In this document: positions 37,367-43,328 of the stretch, piece by piece | Layout: each line of letters starts with the position of its first letter | Position numbering within the stretch: the first letter of the stretch is position 1 | NCBI GenBank assembly: GCA_903900905.1 | Contig: CAIUPC010000673.1 | Coordinates: forward strand, 1-43,328 | DNA from: an uncultured Acetobacteraceae bacterium | Lineage (GTDB): Bacteria > Pseudomonadota > Alphaproteobacteria > Acetobacterales > Acetobacteraceae | Direction of reading: 5' to 3' | DNA: 43,328 nt | Notes under the pieces: model-generated | What the model saw: the letters and a program-made list of their open reading frames with translations, nothing else | Database searches by the model: none | What the model was told of the DNA's origin: nothing | Program-made: the position numbers and the translations under genes

Positions 37367-40287
37367 CAGACTGGCCGGGGTCGCCGGTCCAAAGCGCTTG
37401 GCCCGGCGCGCGTAAAGACGCAGGCGCTGGGTGGCCAGGTGCTCCGGTTAAAGCTGCATCGCCTGCCCCTAAAGCGACCGCGCAGCCCGGCGCCGCCGTA
37501 AGCGCCGCGCCCGACCCCTGGTCAGGAAAACAACTCGTCGCCGACTTCAAGGGCGGTACGAAACAGCGTGCGCACGAGAACCTGCAGTCCCTCCGAGACC
37601 GTCGCGCGGCGCCCAAAGAGAAGATGACGCCGGACAATTTCGGCCGCGTGCTGGGCGAAGAGATCGTCGGCACGGTAGGCGACATCGGCTCTGGCTTCGG
37701 TGTGGCGATCAGCCCGATCGGCGCGGTTGGCGACATGATCGGCAAGCGCATTGACCCGGTTTACGGCAAGCCCGGATCCTCTATCCAAGACCCGGACCAC
37801 AAAGGTAAATACCTAGGCGGCGACCCGTATCGCAAGTACGGCGACCTGGCCGAGATGATCACCCCGGCGCCGCCGGTCGGCAAGATCGCCAAGGGGGTGA
37901 AGGCTCTGGCCACCGGAGCCAAGGAACTTGCCACCGGCGGGCGCGCAGCGAAGATCGCCGCCGAGGCCGAGCGGATGCGCCCTCCAGGCGAACCAATTCC
38001 AGCGAAGGCCAAGGTCTCCCCCACCGAGAAGTGGCCCGGCGAGCCCGTCGCGGTTCAAAAGCCGGAGCGTCTGCAGAAAGCCCTGGCCGCCAAAACCGAC
38101 GCCGAGCCCACCGAAATGCTTGCGCCGAAGAAGGCCACGCCGTTCCGCGATATGGCCAAGGGGGTTAAGGCGCTCGCGTCGCCGGCCACGGTGGACGACG
38201 ACGCCCGCGCTGCCGCGCAACTGCACCGCTCGATCCTGGGCAAGCGCGGCATTGAGTCAGACAAGGCTGCCTACGATCTGGGCGTCCATCAGCGGTTGGT
38301 CGGCAACGCTTCACCGGAAGATCAACTAGCGCTTATCCGCTATGTGGAAAGCCGTAGCACCGGCGACGTTCCGCTGAAGCCTCAGTTCCAGAAGTCCGCC
38401 GACGCCATACGCAAGGTCGCGCAGGACTACCGCAAGCAGATCGAATACACCCTCGGCGAGGACGGCCCCAGCTTCGTGCAGGACTATTACGCCCGCATGT
38501 GGATGAACAAGCCGGAAGACGTGGAGCGCGCGATCGGCGGCAAGCAGGGCTCCGGCCGCAGCCTGAAGGCGCGATCGCTGCCGACCTACGAGGACGGGCT
38601 GAAGGCCGGCCTAACGCCGCGCTACGCCAACCCGCTGGATGCCATGTCGGCCTACGCCGACAACATGGGCAAGTTCCTGGCGACCCAGGAAATCTTAACC
38701 GGGATGCAAGGTAGCGAGATCGGCGCCAAGTTCTTCACCCCCGGCCAGCAGCCGGAAGGCTGGGTTCCGTTGGACGGGGTGCAGACCAGCAAGCCGGGGA
38801 TTGTGCGCGTCACGGACGGATCGACCACCGGTAGGTCCCCGGCGCAGACCATGTACGCACCAGAGGGCGCCGCGCGGGTCTATAACAACTACATCTCCAA
38901 AGGCCTCGAATCGAAGCGGGACATCGGCCCTATCTATCGAGGCGCCCGCGCCGCGGTGAACGGCTTGGTGCAAATAAAACTGGGCCTGTCGGCCTTCCAC
39001 GCTTCCGTCATGGGTCAGGAGGGCATCGTCTCCGAGTTCGCCAAGGGGCTGAAGCAGGTCTCGCGCGGCGACGTGAAGGGTCTGGGCTCGATCGCGTCGT
39101 CACCGGCAGCGCCGGTGCGCACGGCGCTGCGCGGCGGTCAGATGAAGCGTGAGATCCTTGGGCTGGAAGCGCCGTCAGAGTTCAACACCAAGCTCAACTC
39201 GATCTATGAGAAGACCGGCGCGCGCCTGGGCATGGATAAAATTTACGCCACGCGCAAAGGCACATCGATGCTCAGCTCGGCGCTGCGGGGCACCCTGAAG
39301 CGCGACCTGGCCGACGCCATGAAGCAGACCTATACCGGGTCCGCATTCGAGCGCGCCAGGGGTGTGACTGACTTGGCCGGCAACATCATCCAGTCCACCG
39401 CCGCGCCGATCTTCGAACACTATATTCCCAACATGAAGCGCGGAGCCTGGGCGCAACAGATGGGCGATTGGCTCAAGGCCAACCCCGGCGCCACTGAAGC
39501 AGAGCAAACCCGCTATGGTCAGCAGCTCCTGGACAACATCGACAACCGCTTCGGCGAGCTGGTGGTGAACAACAACTTCTGGAATCGCACGGGTTTCCAG
39601 ATCGCTCAGGTGCTGGCGCTGTCGCCGTCGTGGGACATCGGCACCGTGCGGGAGATCGGCGGCGGCATCGCGCAGATCCCCAAGAGCCTGAAAGGCTTGC
39701 TAACAGGCAAGGGCATCACCGATAAGACTGCTTACATCGCGGCCCTAGTAGGTGTGACCATGGCCCAGAATGCCCTGGCTACTTACATGCACACCGGCGA
39801 GATGCCTGAAGGCGAGGACTTCTTCGCCTACCGCACCGGCGGGACCGACGCGGCCACAGGCAAGCCAGAGCGCGCCATCGTGCCGGGCTATATGAAGGAC
39901 GTGCTGTCCTGGGCCCTGGAAGGGCCGGGTAAGACGATCGCCAACAAGATGAACCCCGGTCTGAAATCAGCGGCTGAGTTGCTGTCCAACAAGGACTTCA
40001 AGCAGCAGCCGATCCGCGACGAGAACGCTTCACCGATGGCGCAGGCCGGTCAGGTCGCGGGCTACGCCGCTGAACAGGCCCTACCGATCAGCGTCGGCTC
40101 AAGCTCGCGTCCGGAGAAGGGTACGCAGTTGACCGGCGTCGAGCGCATGATGGGCATCCGACCTGCGCCGCGCTACCTGACGGACATCGCAGGGTCCAAG
40201 GCCGGCGCGTCCAAGCGCGCCCGCCAGGATTGGAAGAAGAAACAGAGGACGGACGCCAAGATGAAGTCACGGCAGGCAGACCAGTGA
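37363..40287 (+). CDS. Large internal virion protein (974 aa)
   Basis: The largest virion gene product of the right part. Its N-terminus has repeated W-P-G-x-P-V motifs (residues 4-9, 24-29, and again near 225), which may bind partners. The rest is mostly helical with amphipathic segments, a hydrophobic stretch V-G-D-I-G-S-G-F-G-V-A-I-S-P-I-G-A near 105-120 and another near 805 (A-Y-I-A-A-L-V-G-V-T-M-A). No lytic transglycosylase motif was found. Likely an ejected protein that lines the DNA channel, by analogy with T7 gp16-like proteins. Confidence 0.72.
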   Translation: MTDWPGSPVQSAWPGARKDAGAGWPGAPVKAASPAPKATAQPGAAVSAAPDPWSGKQLVADFKGGTKQRAHENLQSLRDRRAAPKEKMTPDNFGRVLGEEIVGTVGDIGSGFGVAISPIGAVGDMIGKRIDPVYGKPGSSIQDPDHKGKYLGGDPYRKYGDLAEMITPAPPVGKIAKGVKALATGAKELATGGRAAKIAAEAERMRPPGEPIPAKAKVSPTEKWPGEPVAVQKPERLQKALAAKTDAEPTEMLAPKKATPFRDMAKGVKALASPATVDDDARAAAQLHRSILGKRGIESDKAAYDLGVHQRLVGNASPEDQLALIRYVESRSTGDVPLKPQFQKSADAIRKVAQDYRKQIEYTLGEDGPSFVQDYYARMWMNKPEDVERAIGGKQGSGRSLKARSLPTYEDGLKAGLTPRYANPLDAMSAYADNMGKFLATQEILTGMQGSEIGAKFFTPGQQPEGWVPLDGVQTSKPGIVRVTDGSTTGRSPAQTMYAPEGAARVYNNYISKGLESKRDIGPIYRGARAAVNGLVQIKLGLSAFHASVMGQEGIVSEFAKGLKQVSRGDVKGLGSIASSPAAPVRTALRGGQMKREILGLEAPSEFNTKLNSIYEKTGARLGMDKIYATRKGTSMLSSALRGTLKRDLADAMKQTYTGSAFERARGVTDLAGNIIQSTAAPIFEHYIPNMKRGAWAQQMGDWLKANPGATEAEQTRYGQQLLDNIDNRFGELVVNNNFWNRTGFQIAQVLALSPSWDIGTVREIGGGIAQIPKSLKGLLTGKGITDKTAYIAALVGVTMAQNALATYMHTGEMPEGEDFFAYRTGGTDAATGKPERAIVPGYMKDVLSWALEGPGKTIANKMNPGLKSAAELLSNKDFKQQPIRDENASPMAQAGQVAGYAAEQALPISVGSSSRPEKGTQLTGVERMMGIRPAPRYLTDIAGSKAGASKRARQDWKKKQRTDAKMKSRQADQ

Positions 40288-40649
40288 AAATCCAGATCGA
40301 CACCGTCCCTCACTTCCGGCAGCGCTATGCCACTTGTGGTGACTATTTCGACGCAGCGGACGGCACCAAGATCATCCGAGTGTCGGACCTGGGCGACTGG
40401 CGCATGGAACTGCTGGTGGCCCTCCACGAACTGATCGAGACCGCCTTGTGCGACGTGCGCGGCATCGCCGAGCCGGACGTGATGGCGTTCGACGAAGCCC
40501 ACCCGGACGAAACCGATCCGGGGGCCTTGGAAGACGCGCCCTACCACAAGGAGCATATGTTCGCCGAAGCCGTGGAGAAGTGGCTGGCAACCGAGCTTGG
40601 CGTCGATTGGGATGAATACGGCCGGCGTGTGGAGGCGCTGTTCGGATGA
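40284..40649 (+). CDS. Small zincin-like protein with HExxE motif (121 aa)
   Basis: GTG 40284 overlaps the previous stop (GTGA); upstream in-frame sequence is the other gene's 3' end. Residues about 45-58 read L-L-V-A-L-H-E-L-I-E-T-A-L-C, an H-E-x-x-E motif in a helix, suggesting a metal site. Later acidic segments and a C-terminal helix (E-A-V-E-K-W-L-A-T-E-L) follow. From memory, proteins with this H-E-L-I-E motif recur in phage late regions; activity unproven. Confidence 0.7.
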   Translation: MKIQIDTVPHFRQRYATCGDYFDAADGTKIIRVSDLGDWRMELLVALHELIETALCDVRGIAEPDVMAFDEAHPDETDPGALEDAPYHKEHMFAEAVEKWLATELGVDWDEYGRRVEALFG

Positions 40650-40786
40650 AGGTGTTGCGGATCGCCTCCGGTCAAGGTCAGCAATTCATCTCCGGGTTCG
40701 CCCTCCCTTCCTGCTTCACAGGTCCGCCATACCGGGACCTCCACAAGAGCTTCATCAGGATCGCCCGCGACGGCGAAGCTGTGTAG
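40646..40786 (+). CDS. Hypothetical 46-aa protein
   Basis: ATG 40646 overlaps the preceding stop (ATGA). Short basic protein with two Cys-free halves except one Cys in L-P-S-C-F. No family recognised; the overlap is the main evidence. A 59-base gap follows, without clear terminator. Confidence 0.45.
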   Translation: MKVLRIASGQGQQFISGFALPSCFTGPPYRDLHKSFIRIARDGEAV

Positions 40787-40845
40787 GGTGATCAGCCCAG
40801 GCCTCCGCAGGTCTATCCCTGCCGCCGCAACACGAGGACTATAAC

Positions 40846-42165
40846 ATGCGTGTGCTGCTTGTCGACTACTACGGCACCGATGGCATGTTGGACTTCGCCA
40901 TGCGCTGCAAGGCGTCCGGCCACGACGTGCGCTGGTTCTTCAAGCGAGACGACCGCAATGCCCTGGTCGGCAAAGGCCTCGTCACGCGGGTAGCTGATTG
41001 GCGCGAGCACATGCGCTGGGCCGACGTAGTCATGCTGGCGGACAACACCCACTACCTGATCGAACTGGATCGTTGGCGCAAGGAAGGCGTGCCGATCATC
41101 GGCGCCACCGTGGAATCGGCGACCTGGGAATTGAACCGCGTCACCGGCCAGGACCGCTTCAAGAAGGCCGGCATCCCTGTGCCGCCGTTCCGCGAGTTCA
41201 CCCGCTACGACGACGCCATCGCCTATGTGAAGAAGGAGGGTCGGGCCTTCGTGTCCAAGCCGTCCTACGACGAGAGCGACAAGTCCTTGAGCTACGTCGG
41301 CAAGACCCCGGCGGACATGGTCTATATGCTGCAGCGCTGGAAGAAGCAGGCCAAACTCAAAGGCGCCTTCATCCTGCAGGAGAAGGTCAAGGGCTGCGAA
41401 ATGGCCGTGGGCGCCTGGGTAGGGCCGCACGGCTTCAACAGCGGCTTCTGCGAGAATTGGGAGTTCAAATCGCTGATGGCCGGCGACCGCGGGCCGAACG
41501 TCGGCGAGATGGGCACCGTGGTCCGCTATGTCACCAAGTCCAAGCTGGCCGACAAGGTGCTGCGCCCCCTGGAAGAGATGGTCGTCAGGACCGGCCACAC
41601 CGGCTATTTCGATGTGAACTGCATCATCGACGAAGACGGAGACCCGTGGCCGCTGGAGTTTACGATGCGCCCCGGTTGGCCTACCTTCAACATCCAGCAG
41701 GCCCTCAACAAGGGAGACCCCGTCGAATGGCTGGCCAACCTATCAAACGGGCGCGACTCGCGGCCCTGGCTCTTAGACAAGCTCTCGACGGGAGTGGTGA
41801 TGGCCTTGCCGGAGTTTCCTTACGGCAAGACCCCGATCGACAAGATGGTGGGGGTGCCGATTCAGGGCCTGACGCCGTCCATGTTGGAAAACGTCCATCC
41901 CTGCCAGCTCCAGCTTGGAAGCGCTCCAGCGGACCAGGCGGGGGAAGTGGTGGACAAGCCGTGTTGGCTGACGGCGGGGGACTACGTGCTGGTGGCCAGC
42001 GGGCTCGGCGACAGCGTGAGGCAGTCGCGAAGCAGGGCCTACCGGATACTGGAGAAGATCCAGGCTCCGGCTTCGCCGTTCTGGAGACCGGACATCGGGC
42101 AGCGGTTGAAAGAGCAATTGCCTCAAATCCAGAAGCACGGCTACGCGTCGAACATGAGCTTCTAA
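40846..42165 (+). CDS. PurD-like ATP-grasp ligase (439 aa)
   Basis: Resembles phosphoribosylamine-glycine ligase. ATG 40846 follows GAGGA eight bases upstream. The N-terminal Rossmann-like part is M-R-V-L-L-V-D-Y-Y-G-T-D-G-M-L-D-F-A; the pre-grasp F-K-K-A-G-I-P-V-P-P-F-R-E-F is followed by the ATP-grasp strands F-V-S-K-P-S-Y, F-I-L-Q-E-K-V-K-G-C-E-M-A-V-G, and Y-F-D-V-N-C-I-I-D-E-D-G-D-P-W-P-L-E-F-T-M-R-P-G. In PurD the last motif is E-F-N-x-R-x-G; here Asn is replaced by Thr, so metal use or substrate may differ. Phage homologues exist, but their substrate is unclear. Confidence 0.8.
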   Translation: MRVLLVDYYGTDGMLDFAMRCKASGHDVRWFFKRDDRNALVGKGLVTRVADWREHMRWADVVMLADNTHYLIELDRWRKEGVPIIGATVESATWELNRVTGQDRFKKAGIPVPPFREFTRYDDAIAYVKKEGRAFVSKPSYDESDKSLSYVGKTPADMVYMLQRWKKQAKLKGAFILQEKVKGCEMAVGAWVGPHGFNSGFCENWEFKSLMAGDRGPNVGEMGTVVRYVTKSKLADKVLRPLEEMVVRTGHTGYFDVNCIIDEDGDPWPLEFTMRPGWPTFNIQQALNKGDPVEWLANLSNGRDSRPWLLDKLSTGVVMALPEFPYGKTPIDKMVGVPIQGLTPSMLENVHPCQLQLGSAPADQAGEVVDKPCWLTAGDYVLVASGLGDSVRQSRSRAYRILEKIQAPASPFWRPDIGQRLKEQLPQIQKHGYASNMSF

Positions 42166-42437
42166 AAGCCGCCGACGAGTTCGCCGCGCTGCTGGGCATG
42201 TCCTTGTTGCACGCCAAGTCGGTCATGGAGATGGAACTGCCGGACCCGGCGTCGCCGAACTTCAAGATCGTCATGAACGCCAAGCAGGCCGCCATGCAGT
42301 CGATCTTCACCACGACCGCCAGGGTGCGTGACGGGTTGCTGCGGCCGGCGCAAGACGACGGCTTCGAGCGCGTGCGCCGGGCTATCGCCGCAGCCGAGAA
42401 CGATGACGGCGAGGACGACCTAGCCTTGTTCAGTTAA
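41961..42437 (+). CDS. Last rightward gene, possible terminase small subunit (start uncertain)
   Basis: The credible part, from about 42090 to 42437, encodes a helical acidic protein: V-E-H-E-L-L-K-A-A-D-E-F-A-A-L-L-G-M, then M-E-L-P-D-P-A-S-P-N-F-K-I-V-M-N-A-K-Q-A-A-M-Q-S-I-F-T-T-T-A-R-V, and an acidic tail. The frame has no ATG before this region; GTG 41961 is the nearest usual start, deep inside the ATP-grasp gene, and ATT 42117 is a rare alternative. Size, helical content and the lack of another candidate suggest TerS, but this is a guess. The stop overlaps that of the convergent gene at 42434. Confidence 0.5.
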   Translation: MLADGGGLRAGGQRARRQREAVAKQGLPDTGEDPGSGFAVLETGHRAAVERAIASNPEARLRVEHELLKAADEFAALLGMSLLHAKSVMEMELPDPASPNFKIVMNAKQAAMQSIFTTTARVRDGLLRPAQDDGFERVRRAIAAAENDDGEDDLALFS

Positions 42438-42664
42438 GCGCTGCCTTTCGGCTCAGGAAAGGCCAGCACATTCGGGGCGTCGAAGCCGACCGGTGCATCG
42501 AGCACGACCATCTTGACGATGAACGGCTTGGTCGCCAGCACCGTGGACGTGATGACCATGCCAGTGGTGACGAACTGGTGGACGAAGATTTCCCACGGCG
42601 TGGTCAGCTTGGCGTCGAATGTCGAGTTGTCGGATAGGAATACGCGGACAAATTGCTCGCTCAT
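42434..42664 (-). CDS. Hypothetical 76-aa protein, last leftward gene
   Basis: ATG 42664 overlaps the primase-helicase stop (ATGA). A beta-rich small protein (V-R-V-F-L-S-D-N-S-T-F-D-A-K; M-V-I-T-S-T-V-L-A-T; F-I-V-K-M-V-V-L-D) with no recognised family. Its stop TAA lies in TTAA shared with the stop of the convergent rightward gene. Confidence 0.7.
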   Translation of the reverse strand: MSEQFVRVFLSDNSTFDAKLTTPWEIFVHQFVTTGMVITSTVLATKPFIVKMVVLDAPVGFDAPNVLAFPEPKGSA

Positions 42665-43328
42665 AAGGGCTCCTGCAAACAGATATAGACATCGCCGTCC
42701 TTGGCCGCCGTGATGACCGTCGGCTTGCCGAGGAAGGCCCGATAAAACTTGCGAAGGTTGTTGGGGTCTTTGTCGTCAGACCGCTCGCGGTATTCGGCTT
42801 TCACGTCCTCGAAGTCGACCATCTGCCGACCGTCGATCTCGGCCCGCCGCGCCGCCGGGTCCAGCAGCGTGTGCTCGATGCACAAGACCATCTTCACATC
42901 CCGCTTATTCTCGCGTTCGCGCGCCACAGCTTTCACGTCGCCGGCGGACAGGACCATGCTCGTCACCGGGCGGTCCTTGCTGTCGCGGCCGATCTCGATC
43001 TCGACCAAGGAGAACGCCCCGAGCTTGCGCTCTTCGGCAGCCCTGGCCTTGGTCACGGTGATCTCGCGCACGCTGGCCTTCTTGGAGCGGTTGATCTCCA
43101 GCACATAGTCGCTGTTGGAGGGGATGGCGTCGGCGCCGCGCGTGCCTTCGCCGTGCTTGGGCGGGTGGTGCGTGACGATCACCAGCAACCCGAGCGATCG
43201 CGCGATCGTATTCAGATTGGCGATGGCCTGGGCGGCCTGGGCGTTGTCGTTCTCTTTCTCGATCAAGCCCGACGCCGACAACGTCTCCAGCACCAGCAGT
43301 CGCAGCGGCACACCGTACTTGGCGAGCA
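42661..43328 (-). CDS. Primase-polymerase / RepA-like helicase, C-terminal 216 residues (continues from position 1)
   Basis: Second part of the 621-residue gene whose start is at 1216. A GTG at 43311 is an internal Val codon, not a start. It carries Walker B (L-R-L-L-V-L-E-T-L), a V-I-V-T-H-H-P-P-K sensor/motif H3 region, G-A-D-A-I-P-S-N-S-D-Y and a C-terminal winged region (F-E-D-V-K-A-E-Y). The fold is RecA/AAA_25 as in RepA-type hexameric helicases. The frame is continuous only after merging the 18-base overlap, which supports circularity. Confidence 0.9.
   Translation of the reverse strand, partial: LAKYGVPLRLLVLETLSASGLIEKENDNAQAAQAIANLNTIARSLGLLVIVTHHPPKHGEGTRGADAIPSNSDYVLEINRSKKASVREITVTKARAAEERKLGAFSLVEIEIGRDSKDRPVTSMVLSAGDVKAVARERENKRDVKMVLCIEHTLLDPAARRAEIDGRQMVDFEDVKAEYRERSDDKDPNNLRKFYRAFLGKPTVITAAKDGDVYICLQEPL
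43311..43328. repeat. Terminal direct overlap (right copy); matches 1-18
   Basis: Identical to positions 1-18. Removing one copy gives a 43310-base circle. Confidence 0.9.

Noticed and set aside
40998-42437. 479-codon ORF overlapping the ATP-grasp gene
   Set aside because: Only its last ~115-158 codons look protein-like; the earlier part is the +2 frame of the ATP-grasp gene, rich in Arg/Gly/Pro.

Overview
The window is almost certainly one complete genome of a tailed (podovirus-like) double-stranded DNA phage. Its first 18 bases recur as its last 18 bases, and joining the ends restores a continuous 621-codon primase-polymerase/helicase gene, so the molecule is a circular or circularly permuted assembly of about 43.31 kb. 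The DNA is GC-rich with GC-ending codons, which suits a high-GC proteobacterial host; naming the host more precisely would be a guess. No integrase, reverse transcriptase, tRNA, CRISPR array, IS element or phage RNA polymerase was recognised.

Layout: two transcription blocks diverge from a 0.8-kb noncoding control region (12913-13705) and converge, with stop codons overlapping, at 42434-42437. The leftward (early) block runs 12912 -> 1 -> wrap -> 42434. It holds small accessory genes, a Cro-like and a winged-helix regulator, a RusA-type resolvase, an SNF2-like helicase, a DUF2800 nuclease-like protein, a DUF2815 ssDNA-binding protein, family A DNA polymerase and the primase-polymerase/helicase: a self-contained replication/recombination set. 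The rightward (late) block runs 13706 -> 42437: a holin-like membrane protein, terminase, portal, scaffold, N4-gp56-type capsid protein, tail adaptors, a long fibre/secreted-protein section, a lysis cassette with an M15 peptidase, ejection-type internal virion proteins, a PurD-like ATP-grasp enzyme and a possible small terminase.

The most interesting content is homing biology. The polymerase and the helicase are each interrupted inside their most conserved active-site motif by an intein of exactly 291 residues. Neither intein shows an endonuclease domain in its own frame. Instead each contains, on the same strand but out of frame, a separate ORF for a homing-type endonuclease: an HNH-family protein in the polymerase intein (frame +2) and a Vsr-like/EDxHD protein in the helicase intein (frame +1). 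The frames and nuclease families differ, so the nesting probably arose twice. The first nested ORF takes its stop codon from the His-Asn splice codons; the second reads through the splice junction and stops in host extein codons. A third, free-standing HNH gene abuts the capsid gene, whose last ~41 codons have a foreign codon style; a similar patch covers Walker A of the helicase.

Other unusual points: five of six consecutive genes in the fibre region (26483-33387) begin with Sec-type signal peptides, odd for phage late proteins; the control region carries GGTA iterons phased at 10 bp and 5 bp plus a leftward sigma70-like promoter with an embedded palindrome; and an intrinsic terminator hairpin contains the likely RusA ribosome-binding site. 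All functional names come from reading translated motifs by eye; no database search was run.
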